Below are positions 8,810 to 18,379 of a stretch of DNA of 64,000 nucleotides, one piece after another. The position numbers and the translations under genes are program-made. Location: the NCBI GenBank assembly GCA_030652475.1, contig JAUSAO010000116.1, forward strand, positions 1 through 64,000. The letters are read 5' to 3'. The notes under the pieces were generated by a model. It saw only the letters and a list, made by a program, of their open reading frames with translations. It was not told the origin of the DNA and did no database searches. Position 1 is the stretch's first letter. Every line of letters begins with the position of its first letter. The stretch is from Gallionella sp. (GTDB taxonomy: Bacteria; Pseudomonadota; Gammaproteobacteria; Burkholderiales; Gallionellaceae).

Positions 8810-9309
8810 GCTTGAGCGTCTTTCTCTTGATTTGATGTGACAGTCGTTTGTTCAGATGCGGAATTTTCATTCAATAATTCAGCGACGCGTTGTTCATCCT
8901 GCGCGGAAAGTTGGGCTTCCACCAACAACCCTTTACGCTTTCTCAATTGATATACCAATATTCCGCCCCCCACAAACAACAGGATGAACGGTGCCGACCA
9001 CAAAGGTATCGTTTCCTTATCTACAGGCGGATCAAACAGTACCGACTTGCCAAAACGTTCGACCAGAATATCGAGGATTTCCTGGTCACTCGCGCCTGCC
9101 GTCATCTTCTCGCGCATGATCTGACGCACGTCATTAGCCCAGTCGGAATGCGAGTTGGATACCGGCTCGCTTTGACAAACCAGACAACGCACCTTTTCAG
9201 CCAGATGCATCATGCGTCTTTCCATGACAGGGTCATCCGCCATATCCTTTGCTAAACCGGCAAAAGCAAAGGCGGGCAACAACAGTGCGATCATCAACAG
9301 GTATTTCAT
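8806..9309 (-). CDS. ccmH: Cytochrome c maturation protein CcmH (thioredox subunit)
   Basis: A 167-residue protein with a signal peptide (MKYLLMIALLLPAFAFAG), a conserved VRCLVCQSEPVSNSHSDWA motif carrying the redox CxxC that reduces apocytochrome haem-binding cysteines, and a C-terminal membrane anchor (APFILLFVGGGILVYQLRK). It is the short single-domain form; the TPR part is encoded separately as ccmI. ATGA-type overlaps join it to ccmG upstream and ccmI downstream. Confidence 0.92.
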   Translation of the reverse strand: MKYLLMIALLLPAFAFAGLAKDMADDPVMERRMMHLAEKVRCLVCQSEPVSNSHSDWANDVRQIMREKMTAGASDQEILDILVERFGKSVLFDPPVDKETIPLWSAPFILLFVGGGILVYQLRKRKGLLVEAQLSAQDEQRVAELLNENSASEQTTVTSNQEKDAQA

Positions 9310-9833
9310 TGGGCTTGCAACTCCGCGACGAGTGGAAGAATTTTTTCCTGTAAATTTTTCGTGTTCAGGGCGCCGATCAGTTTATATTTGATGGTGCCCT
9401 GCTTGTCGATCACATAAGTTTCAGGGACGCCGTAAACGCCGTAATCAAAGCCTACCTTGCCATCGGCATCCGCGATGACCAGAGTATAAGGATCACCCGA
9501 TTTACGCAGTGTAGCTTCGCCATCTTCGCGCTTGTCCTTGTAGTCCAAGCCAACAATCGGCACGATGTTTTTCCGTGATAAATCCATCAGCAACGGATGT
9601 TCGTCCTTGCAAGCGCCACACCATGAGGCCCACACATTCAGCAACCATACCTGGCCCTGCATCTGTTGCGGCGAGAATTGCTTGTTCGCGTCATGCAACA
9701 ACGGCAACACGAAGGCAGGGGCAGCCTTGCCGACCAGCGGTGAGGGCACTTCGCGCGTATCACGCCCAAGACCCACATACAAAAAGCCTGCCAATACCAG
9801 AAAAATCACTAACGGAAGTATGAAACGCATCAT
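9306..9833 (-). CDS. ccmG: Thiol:disulfide interchange protein CcmG/DsbE
   Basis: A 175-residue membrane-tethered periplasmic thioredoxin that keeps apocytochrome c and CcmH reduced. A membrane anchor lies at about residues 3-22. WASWCGACKDEHP carries the active-site CxxC, and the cis-proline region YGVYGVPETYVID is conserved. The frame is open further upstream, but the start at 9833 (ATGATG overlapping the ccmF TGA) gives the normal family length. Confidence 0.92.
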   Translation of the reverse strand: MMRFILPLVIFLVLAGFLYVGLGRDTREVPSPLVGKAAPAFVLPLLHDANKQFSPQQMQGQVWLLNVWASWCGACKDEHPLLMDLSRKNIVPIVGLDYKDKREDGEATLRKSGDPYTLVIADADGKVGFDYGVYGVPETYVIDKQGTIKYKLIGALNTKNLQEKILPLVAELQAQ

Positions 9834-11887
9834 GATGTTTGCCCTTCTGATTGCGGATTGCCGAGAACCGGGGACTGAGATGTCAAATGTTGCTCGTTTT
9901 TCGCGAGCGTCTGCACCTTTACCCCCGCCTTGGCATGGATGCGATAACGCCTGTCGCTGACCGCCAGCAAACCGCCTATCGCCATGAACAGACAGCCTGC
10001 CCAAATCCAGTCGATGAAGGGTTTGATGTAAACGCGCACGGCCCATGCCCCGTCAGAATCCGGAATCGGCTCACCCAGTGACACGTACAAATCACGGAAC
10101 ACTCCGGTTTCAATGGCGGCTTCGGTCAGCGGCATGCCTGAGACGATGTATTGGCGCTTTTCAGGGCTTAATTCACTGACCACCTTGCCGTTCTTGCTCA
10201 CGGTAATATGCCCTACGCCAGCCACGTAATTCGGCCCCTGCTTCTCGGTTACGCCGTCGAAGCGAAACTCAAATCCGCCGGCATTAACCGTATCACCGAC
10301 ATCCATGCGCACATCACGCTCAGTTTCATAGCCTTTCACCAGCGCGACACCGATAATGAACAGCGCCACACCCAGATGCGCAAATTGCATACCGTAATAA
10401 CTCAGACTCTGACGGCGCACGCGCTGCATGAATGTACCCTGCCCCGACCAGCGTTGCCGCAAACTGATCACCAGCGTAGCAATGATCCAGAAGGCCATCA
10501 GCAAACCCAGCACGATCATGACCGACCATTTATCTGTTTCCAGAGACAAAAATGTACCCATCACCAAAGGCAGCAGCAAAGCCAGTATCAGTGCACTGGC
10601 GAAACCCCAACGTACACGTTTGGCCAAATCGGGCACAGTCATTTTCTTCCAGCGTGCCAGTGGCCCCAGGCCCATTAAAAATATCATCGGCATCATCAGG
10701 GGCACGAACACAGCCTCAAAATACGGCGGACCGACCGACAGCTTGCCGTAACCCAGTGCATCCATGAACAAGGGATACAAGGTGCCGATGAACACGGAAG
10801 CCGCAGCCACCGACAGCAGCACATTGTTCGCCAGCAGCAGCGATTCGCGCGACAGCATGTCGAATTTACCACCCAGACCGATTTTCGGTGCGCGCCAGGC
10901 AAACAGCAGCAGCGAAGCGCCAATGACCAGCACCAGGAAGCTCAGAATGAAAATCCCGCGCTTCGGATCGGAAGCAAATGAATGTACGGAAGTCAGCACA
11001 CCGGAACGCACCAGGAAAGTTCCGAGCAAACTGAGCGAGAAGGCCGCAATGGCGAGCAACACGGTCCAGCTCTTGAACGCGCCACGTTTTTCGGTCACAG
11101 CCAGCGAATGGATCAGCGCCGTACCGACCAGCCAGGGCATGAATGAAGCGTTTTCGACCGGATCCCAGAACCACCAGCCACCCCAGCCCAGTTCATAATA
11201 AGCCCAGCCGCTGCCCAGCGCGATACCGAGGGTCATAAATACCCAGGCTACGGTAGTCCAGGGGCGCGACCAGCGCGCCCAGGTCGCATCCAGCCTGCCG
11301 CCCAGCAAGGCGGCAATGGCGAAGGAAAACGCCACAGAAAAACCGACATAGCCCATGTACAACATAGGCGGATGTATTACCAGCCCCGGATCCTGCAACA
11401 ACGGATTCAGGTCACGACCATCCGCCGCCGCCGGCAACAGACGTTCGAACGGGCTGGAGGTAAACAACATGAACATCAGAAAACCTACCGAAATCAGCCC
11501 CATCACACCCAGCACACGCGCCACCATTTCATCCGGCAAATGTTTGCTGAATGCAGCGACTGCGGCAGTCCAGGCAGACAGAATAAAGGCCCACAACAAC
11601 AGCGAACCTTCGTGCCCGCCCCAAACCGCTGCGAAGCGATATTCGCCTGGCAACTGGGAATTGGAATGCTGTGCGACATACAGCACGGAAAAATCATTGG
11701 CCATAAAGGCATAGGCCAGCGCAATGAACGCCAAGCCGATGAATATCATCTGCCCGTAAGCCAGCGGGCGGGCAACCCCCATGAATACCGGATTGTTGCG
11801 TGCAGCACCCAAAATCGGCAGCACACCAAGGATGATCGCCAGAAACAACGCGACGATTAAGGAAAAATGACCTAACTCTGGAATCAT
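9830..11887 (-). CDS. ccmF: Haem lyase subunit CcmF
   Basis: A 685-residue polytopic membrane protein of the haem handling family that ligates haem b to apocytochrome c with CcmH and CcmI. The tryptophan-rich WWD motif is clear (WGGWWFWDPVENASFMPWL, about 235-253). Multiple hydrophobic helices and a large periplasmic domain near the C-terminus (DVRMDVGDTVNAGG) are visible. Length fits the family (about 640-690). It lies 16 bp from ccmE and overlaps ccmG. Confidence 0.95.
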   Translation of the reverse strand: MIPELGHFSLIVALFLAIILGVLPILGAARNNPVFMGVARPLAYGQMIFIGLAFIALAYAFMANDFSVLYVAQHSNSQLPGEYRFAAVWGGHEGSLLLWAFILSAWTAAVAAFSKHLPDEMVARVLGVMGLISVGFLMFMLFTSSPFERLLPAAADGRDLNPLLQDPGLVIHPPMLYMGYVGFSVAFSFAIAALLGGRLDATWARWSRPWTTVAWVFMTLGIALGSGWAYYELGWGGWWFWDPVENASFMPWLVGTALIHSLAVTEKRGAFKSWTVLLAIAAFSLSLLGTFLVRSGVLTSVHSFASDPKRGIFILSFLVLVIGASLLLFAWRAPKIGLGGKFDMLSRESLLLANNVLLSVAAASVFIGTLYPLFMDALGYGKLSVGPPYFEAVFVPLMMPMIFLMGLGPLARWKKMTVPDLAKRVRWGFASALILALLLPLVMGTFLSLETDKWSVMIVLGLLMAFWIIATLVISLRQRWSGQGTFMQRVRRQSLSYYGMQFAHLGVALFIIGVALVKGYETERDVRMDVGDTVNAGGFEFRFDGVTEKQGPNYVAGVGHITVSKNGKVVSELSPEKRQYIVSGMPLTEAAIETGVFRDLYVSLGEPIPDSDGAWAVRVYIKPFIDWIWAGCLFMAIGGLLAVSDRRYRIHAKAGVKVQTLAKNEQHLTSQSPVLGNPQSEGQTS

Positions 11888-11903
11888 GTAAAAACTTTCT
11901 TAA

Positions 11904-12377
11904 TTATTCTGCGGCAGGTGAGGCTGCAGGTGCGCTCGCAGCAGCCGCATTGGCCACTTCAGCTTTTTTCAGGGCATCGGCAGCTTCCGGTGCCATGTAG
12001 TTTTCATCGTGTTTGGCCAATACCTCTTCGGCATGCATCAATCCGTCGGCTTCCATCTTTCCTTGTGCAACCACGCCTTTACCTTCCTTGAACAAGTCCG
12101 GCAGGATGCCCTTATAGACCACCGGCAAACTTTTATGCAAATCGGTAATCACGAAATTTACCGTCAGCCCGTCATTTTCCCGCTTGACACTACCCTCTTC
12201 GACCAGGCCGCCGATACGAAAACTGCGGCCTTCCGGCGCTTCCTTGTTGTAAACCTGGGTAGGGGTGAAATACAGGCTGACGTTATCCTTAAGCGCGTTC
12301 AGCACCAGCGCCACTGCAAGACCCACGGCGACGAGGGCAACAACGATATAGACGAATCTTTTTTGACGCGGTTTCAT
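11904..12377 (-). CDS. ccmE: Haem chaperone CcmE
   Basis: A 157-residue membrane-anchored periplasmic chaperone that binds haem covalently and passes it to CcmF. An N-terminal anchor lies at residues 8-28. The OB-fold core leads to [12 protein letters not shown], where His123 is the covalent haem attachment residue and Tyr127 the usual axial ligand. The C-terminus is alanine-rich. Unlike the rest of the operon, 164 bp separate it from ccmD, and that gap holds an inverted repeat element. Confidence 0.93.
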   Translation of the reverse strand: MKPRQKRFVYIVVALVAVGLAVALVLNALKDNVSLYFTPTQVYNKEAPEGRSFRIGGLVEEGSVKRENDGLTVNFVITDLHKSLPVVYKGILPDLFKEGKGVVAQGKMEADGLMHAEEVLAKHDENYMAPEAADALKKAEVANAAAASAPAASPAAE

Positions 12378-12399
12378 ATTTATCCTGTAAAAAATTGTC

Positions 12400-12532
12400 C
12401 ACGAAACACACGAAAAGCACGAAATAAATCAAAAAACAACATGGATTCAGCTGCTCATCCATGGTGTGATTTTGCCTGTCTGTTTGTGTATTTGAATCTG
12501 TTCGTGTCTTTCGTGTCTTTCGTGGAAAAAGG
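12400..12532. repeat. Inverted CACGAAA-type repeat between ccmD and ccmE
   Basis: The left arm CCACGAAACACACGAAAAGC (from 12400) and the right part, with repeated TTCGTGTCT / TTCGTGG (about 12500-12525), are inverse complements; the repeated unit is CACGAAA. It fills most of the 164-bp gap inside an otherwise tightly packed operon. Confidence 0.65.
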
Positions 12533-12541
12533 GTTTAGGTT

Positions 12542-12715
12542 TTAGCCTTCTTCCGATTCATCGGCTTCACGCATCAGGCGCACCTGCTGCAAGGTGATTT
12601 TTCTTTTATGCACGACCATCGCGATTTCAATTGCAAAAATCAAAAACGCAACGGCGTAGGAGCCGATCCAGATATAGCTAAGCGGATTTTCTCTCATCCA
12701 GATATCCAAACTCAT
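12542..12715 (-). CDS. ccmD: Haem exporter accessory protein CcmD
   Basis: A 57-residue small membrane protein that links CcmE to the CcmABC complex and helps release holo-CcmE. It starts MSLDIWMRENPLSYIWIGSY, has one membrane helix (about 14-35) and a basic-then-acidic cytoplasmic tail ending ESEEG. The start overlaps the ccmC stop by 4 bp (ATGA, 12712-12715), which fixes both the frame and the start. Confidence 0.92.
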   Translation of the reverse strand: MSLDIWMRENPLSYIWIGSYAVAFLIFAIEIAMVVHKRKITLQQVRLMREADESEEG

Positions 12716-13449
12716 GACTTTACCTCCGCTAATTCAGTAATCCATTTGGTATGGCGTTCACGTTCCAGAATGATGCTGCGCACACGCATCAATGTGACCG
12801 TAATGGCATAGAGCCAGCAGGCCACCAGCATAGTGAACATCGCCTGTTGCATGGCAATGTGCATCGACGTCCCGGTAAACTTGATGGTCGATCCCTGATG
12901 CAGGGTATTCCACCACTGCACCGAAAAGTAGATGATGGGTACGTTAACCGAACCGACAATCGCCAGCAGCGCCGCAGCACGATCAGCACGACGCGGATCA
13001 TCTATCGAAGCGTGCAGGGAAATAAAGCCGAGATAAAGAAACAACAATATCAATTCGGACGTCAGACGCGCATCCCATACCCACCATGCGCCCCACATCG
13101 GCTTGCCCCACAACGCGCCAGTCCAGAGCGAAATAAAGGCAAACAAGGCACCGGTCGGTGCAATCGCACTCGCCATCATCGAAGACAAGCGGGTGTTGAA
13201 AATCAGCCCCATCGCCGCATAGGCTGCCATGATCAGATACAAAAACATGGACAGAATGGAGGATGGAACATGAATGAAGATGATGCGGTAAAACTCGCCC
13301 TGCTGTGCATCAGCAGGTGCCACGACAAAGCCGATATACAAACCAACCATGCACAAAACGGCTGCCGAAATGGCAAACCACGGAATCAACTTACCCGCCA
13401 GACCGTAAAAGGTTGTCGGTGCAGAATATTTGAACCAGTTTATTGCCAC
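12712..13449 (-). CDS. ccmC: Haem exporter membrane subunit CcmC
   Basis: A 245-residue haem handling protein with six predicted membrane helices. It loads haem onto CcmE. The WWD motif appears as MWGAWWVWDARLTSELIL (about 115-132), followed by further helices and family-typical residues such as SVNVPIIYFSVQWWNTLHQG. It is adjacent to ccmB (3 bp) and overlaps ccmD. Confidence 0.94.
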   Translation of the reverse strand: MAINWFKYSAPTTFYGLAGKLIPWFAISAAVLCMVGLYIGFVVAPADAQQGEFYRIIFIHVPSSILSMFLYLIMAAYAAMGLIFNTRLSSMMASAIAPTGALFAFISLWTGALWGKPMWGAWWVWDARLTSELILLFLYLGFISLHASIDDPRRADRAAALLAIVGSVNVPIIYFSVQWWNTLHQGSTIKFTGTSMHIAMQQAMFTMLVACWLYAITVTLMRVRSIILERERHTKWITELAEVKS

Positions 13450-13452
13450 AAA

Positions 13453-14136
13453 TTACTCCATCGAAATTCGTAAAGCCTGCGCCGTCACCCAGGGGGTAAA
13501 TGCCAGGGCCAACACCAACAAGGCACCCATCAATGACAAATGGGACGACACACTCAAGCCGCTGGTCACCGCCTCTACTGCACCCGTACCAAAAATCAAT
13601 ACCGGAATACACAACGGCAACACCAGCAAGGACAACAGCACCCCGCCACCGCGCAGCCCCAGAGTCAGTGCCGCTCCAATTGCCCCCACCATGCTGAGTA
13701 TCGGCGTACCCAGCAACAAACCCAGTATCAACACGGCTATCGCCTCTATCGACATATCAAACTGCAAACCCAGCACCGGCGTCATCAATACCAGCGGCAG
13801 CCCGGAAACCATCCAGTGCGAAGCCATCTTGCCCAGCACCAATACTGACAGCGACTGCGGTGCCAGCAGCATTTGCTCTAGCGTACCATCCAAATAGTCT
13901 GCCGAAAACAACCTGCCTAACGATAACATTGATGCCAGCAAGGCCGCTACCCACAGTACGCCGGGTGCCATCTTGCGCAACATATCCATTTCCGGCCCGA
14001 CGCCCAGCGGAAACAAACTCACTACCATCACGAAAAAAATCAATGTGGTCAGCACATCCGCACGGCGACGCATCGCCAGCACCAGATCCCGACGCACCAC
14101 CAGTATCAACAAGGAAAACAGGGAGAGTTTATTCAT
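13453..14136 (-). CDS. ccmB: Haem exporter permease CcmB
   Basis: A 227-residue six-helix permease that forms the CcmABC ABC complex with CcmA and CcmC. Family features are VLTTLIFFVMVVSLFPLGVG near the N-terminus, GVLWVAALLASMLSLGRLF and DGTLEQMLL. It lies 7 bp after ccmA and 3 bp before ccmC. Confidence 0.93.
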   Translation of the reverse strand: MNKLSLFSLLILVVRRDLVLAMRRRADVLTTLIFFVMVVSLFPLGVGPEMDMLRKMAPGVLWVAALLASMLSLGRLFSADYLDGTLEQMLLAPQSLSVLVLGKMASHWMVSGLPLVLMTPVLGLQFDMSIEAIAVLILGLLLGTPILSMVGAIGAALTLGLRGGGVLLSLLVLPLCIPVLIFGTGAVEAVTSGLSVSSHLSLMGALLVLALAFTPWVTAQALRISME

Positions 14137-14143
14137 GGTCTTG

Positions 14144-14758
14144 TCATGACAGGGACAAACAGCGCATTTCCATGCCCGCCACGTGCAGTGGTTGATGGGT
14201 GGTGAATATCACCATGCCCAGCCTTGCCAGATGTTCCGCGATCAATTCCTGAATCAACGCCACTGCTCCGACATCCAGGGCAGCCAAAGGTTCATCCAGT
14301 ATCCATAACTTGGCATCACTCACCAACAAGCGCGCCAAAGCGACACGGCGGCGTTGCCCCTGGGACAGCACTTTGGTCGGCAAACGCTCGCGACCACGCA
14401 ACCCCATGCGCCGCAACGCGGCAATGGCATCTTTTTCATTCAGCTCCGTCCCCGACAGCCCTGCGGAAATTCGCAGATTTTCCAGCGCGCTCAATTCATC
14501 CTTGATGGCATTCAAATGCCCCAGATACATCATTTCGGCAAAATAAGCCTCATCCAGTTCGCGAACGTCCTCGCCGCGCCAGGAAATTTTCCCGTCATCC
14601 GGAATGATAAAACCGCACAGGGTGCGCAGCAGACTGGTTTTGCCGCTACCATTCGCGCCCTGTATTTGCATGATCTGCCCGGGATAGAGCGCAAAGCTCA
14701 GATCGGAAAACAAACGATGATCACCGCGACTACAAGCAAGATTGCTGACTTCCAGCAT
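14144..14758 (-). CDS. ccmA: Haem exporter ATP-binding protein CcmA
   Basis: A 204-residue ABC ATPase that powers release of holo-CcmE. Walker A is GANGSGKTS, the signature is LSQGQRRRVALARL and Walker B is LWILDEPLAALD. The frame is open upstream, but MLEVSNLACSRGDH (ATG at 14756-14758) gives normal length. It is the first gene of the nine-gene ccm operon, which is transcribed divergently from fabI. Confidence 0.94.
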   Translation of the reverse strand: MLEVSNLACSRGDHRLFSDLSFALYPGQIMQIQGANGSGKTSLLRTLCGFIIPDDGKISWRGEDVRELDEAYFAEMMYLGHLNAIKDELSALENLRISAGLSGTELNEKDAIAALRRMGLRGRERLPTKVLSQGQRRRVALARLLVSDAKLWILDEPLAALDVGAVALIQELIAEHLARLGMVIFTTHQPLHVAGMEMRCLSLS

Positions 14759-14833
14759 GAAGAGGAACCTGAAATTTAACAACGTGGAATTATATACGAT
14801 TGCATCTGACGAATGCACGCCATCCATTTACAT

Positions 14834-14839
14834 TATAAT
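14834..14839 (+). promoter_or_regulatory. Candidate -10 box for fabI
   Basis: TATAAT lies 42 bp before the fabI ATG in the ccmA-fabI divergent region. No good -35 hexamer is found at 16-18 bp, so this is tentative. Confidence 0.35.
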
Positions 14840-14880
14840 CGCCGCACTTTTGACCAACCACTCATACGACAAGGGTAAAT

Positions 14881-15669
14881 ATGGGATTTCTGGCCAATAA
14901 ACGCATTCTGATTACCGGCATGATCAGCACCCGCTCCATAGCGTACGGCGTTGCGCAAGCCATGCATCGCGAAGGCGCGGAGTTGGCGTTCACCTATCAG
15001 GGCGAACGCGTGCGCGAACGCGTGCTGGGCCTGGCTAAAGATTTCAACAGCGAACGGGTGTTCCCGTGTGATGTCGCCTCTGATGCCGACATTGAGCAAC
15101 TGTTCGTTGATCTGAAGCAACACTGGGATGGCTTTGACGGTTTTGTGCATGCCATCGCTTTTGCCCCGCGCGAAGCGCTGGAAGGCGAGTTTCTCGATGG
15201 TTTCAGTCGTGAAGCCTTCCGCGTCGCGCATGACATCAGCTCCTACAGCTTCCCCGCCATGGCGAAAGCGGCCCTGCCGATGATGGAAGGTCGCCACGCG
15301 GCCATATTGACGTTGAGCTATCTGGGGGCCGTCCGCACCATGCCGCACTACAATGTGATGGGCATGGCCAAGGCCAGCCTGGAAGCCAGTGTTCGTTATC
15401 TGGCGATGCAACTGGGCAGCAGAGGCATCCGCGCCAACGGCATATCCGCCGGCCCGATCAAGACACTGGCCGCAGCCGGCATCGCCGATTTCGGCAAATT
15501 GCTGGGTTACAACGAAAAGCATTCCCCGCTGAAACGCAATGTGACCATCGAAGAAGTGGGCAACACCGCCGCCTTCCTGTGCAGCGACCTGGCCAGCGGC
15601 ATCACCGGCGAAATCACTTACGTGGACGGCGGCTTCAATACGACTTCGCTGGGGTCAGCCGAAGCCTAG
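14881..15669 (+). CDS. fabI: Enoyl-[acyl-carrier-protein] reductase (NADH) FabI
   Basis: A 262-residue short-chain dehydrogenase-like enzyme that performs the last reductive step of each fatty-acid elongation cycle. The cofactor region [19 protein letters not shown] and the FabI-type catalytic Y-x6-K pattern (YNVMGMAK) are visible, with [12 protein letters not shown] and a C-terminal [11 protein letters not shown]. It begins [13 protein letters not shown] with the ATG at 14881, after AAGGGTAA. It is a single gene converging on the P-type ATPase gene. The usual triclosan/isoniazid-type target family is inferred from sequence. Confidence 0.95.
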   Translation: MGFLANKRILITGMISTRSIAYGVAQAMHREGAELAFTYQGERVRERVLGLAKDFNSERVFPCDVASDADIEQLFVDLKQHWDGFDGFVHAIAFAPREALEGEFLDGFSREAFRVAHDISSYSFPAMAKAALPMMEGRHAAILTLSYLGAVRTMPHYNVMGMAKASLEASVRYLAMQLGSRGIRANGISAGPIKTLAAAGIADFGKLLGYNEKHSPLKRNVTIEEVGNTAAFLCSDLASGITGEITYVDGGFNTTSLGSAEA

Positions 15670-15700
15670 CCGCGTGCAACAAGACACGCGACGGTTTTCA

Positions 15701-18379
15701 TCATTGCTTTCCCCGAATGCGCTGAACCAGTTTCTTCTCGATCTCAACCACAACGAACAAAAACACGGCAAAACCGATGATGCGCCCCCAGGCTGACGCG
15801 TCGATGGCCGCCACCCCAAACAGGCTTTGCATGAAGGGCAGGTAGGTAAAAATCAGCTGGATTACCGACAAAACGGCAATGGAAAGCAGCAGGTAAAAAT
15901 TGCCGGTGAAATCCTGCCAACTGCGCATCGGCGCGAGCAGGTAGCGGCAGTTGAACAGATAGGCCATCTCACCCGCCACCAGCGCGTTGACCGCGACGGC
16001 GCGACTGGCTTCGATGCCCGCGCCGCGCGTACTTTCCCACAAAAACAGGGCGACGGATCCGACGGCAAGCAGCAGGGAAACGAAGACAATGCGCCAGATC
16101 ATGAAGCCGGACAGGATCGCTTCATTGCCCGGATGGGGCGGGCGCTGCATCACCCCGGGTTCAGACTTTTCAAACGACAATGCCAGTGCCAGGGTAACGG
16201 CCGTGACCATGTTCACCCATAGAATCTGCACCGGCGTGATCGGCAGCGTCATGCCGAACAGAATGGCGAACAGCACCATCCCCGCTTCGCCGCCATTGGT
16301 CGGCATGATGAATACGATGGCTTTCTTGATGTTGTCATAGACGGTGCGCCCCTCTTCCACCGCGTGTGCGATGGTGGCGAAATTATCATCGGCCAGCACC
16401 ATTTCGGCCGCTTCCTTGGCGACTTCCGTCCCTTTCATGCCCATCGCCACACCGATGTTTGCTCGCTTCAAGGCAGGCGCATCGTTCACACCATCGCCCG
16501 TCATGGCAACGATCTCGCCATTGGCCTGCAATGCCGCAACCAGGCGCAGCTTGTGTTCCGGGCTGGCGCGTGCAAACACATCCACATCCTGCACGGCCTG
16601 ACGCAATGCCGCCTCGTCCAGCCTGTCCAGTTCGCCCCCCGTCAGCGCGCGACCATTGCCGATACCCAGCTGTGCGGCGATGGCGCGAGCTGTTTCAGCG
16701 TGGTCGCCGGTAATCATCACGACGCGGATACCCGCCGCACGACAATCCGTCACGGCTGCGATGGCCTCCTCGCGCGGCGGATCGGTGATACCAACCATGC
16801 CGAGCAGAGTAAATTCGCCTTGCATGTCAGAAAAAGTCAACTCGCGCTGCTCACCCCCGACAGTTTTCATCGCCAGTGCCAGCACGCGCTGGCCGAGTGC
16901 CCCGGTCTGGGCCATCTTGCCGTGCCACTGTGCCAGGTTGAGCGGCGCGTCCTCACCCAGATTGCGCTGCTGGTTACACATCGCCAGCACCTGCTCCACC
17001 GCCCCTTTTACAAAGATAAAAGCATGTCCGGCGTGGTCGTGATGCAGGGTCGCCATGAAACGATGTTCCGATTCAAACGGAATAAGATCGGTGCGCGGCA
17101 ATGATTCCTGTTCAAATACGGGATCTAGCCCGGCCTTCATCGCCAGCGCAATCAGCGCGCCTTCGGTCGGGTCGCCCGCGATGTGCCACGTTCCTGCCGT
17201 CTCGCGCAGCGCGGCATCGTTGCACAGCAATCCTGCGCGTATCAGATCGAACGCTTCGGCATGTTCGGCAATGGCCATCTCGTCACCATCGAGGGAAAAT
17301 CCCCCGTGCGGCGCATAGCCCGCCCCGCTGACCTCGAACACCCGGTCGGCGGTCAATACGCGCTGTACCGTCATTTCGTTACGCGTCAGCGTGCCGGTCT
17401 TGTCGGTACAGATCACCGTCACCGAACCCAGCGCTTCGACCGCAGGCAAACGCCGGATGATGGCGCTGCGTTTTGCCATGCGCTGCACACCGAGTGCCAG
17501 CGTGATGGTCAGCACGGCGGGCAGCCCTTCCGGGATTGCCGCCACCGCCATGCTCACGGCGGCCAGGAACATATCGCCGACGTCGAATTGATACACCCGC
17601 CAGCCGAACAAAAAGGTGATTGCGGCCAGCGCCATGATGACGACAGTCAGCCAGCGCCCGAACACCTCCATCTGCCGCAACAGCGGCGTAGTCAACATCT
17701 GCACCTCGTCCAGCAAGGTACTGATGCGCCCGATCTCGGTATCGTCGGCCGTGGCGACGACCACGCCCGTGCCCTGCCCATACACGACCAGCGTGCTCGA
17801 ATACGCCATACAGTAGCGGTCACCCAGCACGGCCTGTACAGCCACTGCGGTGATACTTTTTTCCACGGCAGTGGATTCGCCGGTCAGCGCGGCTTCTTCG
17901 ATGCGCAGATTTTTCGCCGAAAGCAGGCGCAGATCGGCAGGCACTTTATCGCCGGATTGCAGCAACACGATGTCGCCGGGCACCAGCGCTTCCGCCGCAA
18001 TCACCTCGCGACGGCCTTCACGCAGCACGGTCGCCTCGGGCGACAACATGCGCCGTATCGCATCCATTGCCTTCTCGGCTTTGCCTTCCTGAATGAAACC
18101 GATGATGGCGTTGATCACCACCACGCCGACGATCACGCTGGTATCCACCCAATGCGCGAGCAAAGCGGTGACGCCCGCCGAAGCCAGCAGTACATAGATG
18201 AGCAGGTTGTGAAATTGCAGCAGAAACCGGGTCAAGGGACCGCGTTTTAAGTGCGGAGTCAGGCGATTCGAACCATATTGAAGCTGCCGACGCGCGGCCT
18301 CGGCATGACTCAGCCCCCGCGTGCCGGAGGCCAAAGCATCCAGCACTTGCTGTACCGGGAGATGATGACTACCGTTCAC
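15701..18379 (-). CDS. P2-type cation-transporting ATPase
   Basis: An 892-residue P-type ATPase, probably exporting Ca2+ or a similar divalent cation. The N-terminal cation ATPase domain, TGES, PEGLPA in membrane helix 4, the phosphorylation site [16 protein letters not shown] and the hinge [21 protein letters not shown] are all present, followed by six C-terminal helices. PEGLPA and overall layout are closest to the SERCA/PMR1 class; ion specificity is not proven. Its start overlaps the upstream nhaA stop by 4 bp, so it is in an operon with the Na+/H+ antiporter. Confidence 0.9.
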   Translation of the reverse strand: MNGSHHLPVQQVLDALASGTRGLSHAEAARRQLQYGSNRLTPHLKRGPLTRFLLQFHNLLIYVLLASAGVTALLAHWVDTSVIVGVVVINAIIGFIQEGKAEKAMDAIRRMLSPEATVLREGRREVIAAEALVPGDIVLLQSGDKVPADLRLLSAKNLRIEEAALTGESTAVEKSITAVAVQAVLGDRYCMAYSSTLVVYGQGTGVVVATADDTEIGRISTLLDEVQMLTTPLLRQMEVFGRWLTVVIMALAAITFLFGWRVYQFDVGDMFLAAVSMAVAAIPEGLPAVLTITLALGVQRMAKRSAIIRRLPAVEALGSVTVICTDKTGTLTRNEMTVQRVLTADRVFEVSGAGYAPHGGFSLDGDEMAIAEHAEAFDLIRAGLLCNDAALRETAGTWHIAGDPTEGALIALAMKAGLDPVFEQESLPRTDLIPFESEHRFMATLHHDHAGHAFIFVKGAVEQVLAMCNQQRNLGEDAPLNLAQWHGKMAQTGALGQRVLALAMKTVGGEQRELTFSDMQGEFTLLGMVGITDPPREEAIAAVTDCRAAGIRVVMITGDHAETARAIAAQLGIGNGRALTGGELDRLDEAALRQAVQDVDVFARASPEHKLRLVAALQANGEIVAMTGDGVNDAPALKRANIGVAMGMKGTEVAKEAAEMVLADDNFATIAHAVEEGRTVYDNIKKAIVFIMPTNGGEAGMVLFAILFGMTLPITPVQILWVNMVTAVTLALALSFEKSEPGVMQRPPHPGNEAILSGFMIWRIVFVSLLLAVGSVALFLWESTRGAGIEASRAVAVNALVAGEMAYLFNCRYLLAPMRSWQDFTGNFYLLLSIAVLSVIQLIFTYLPFMQSLFGVAAIDASAWGRIIGFAVFLFVVVEIEKKLVQRIRGKQ

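Noticed and set aside
17183-18250. 355-residue plus-strand ORF
   Set aside because: Histidine/arginine-rich antisense of the P-type ATPase; no recognisable domain.
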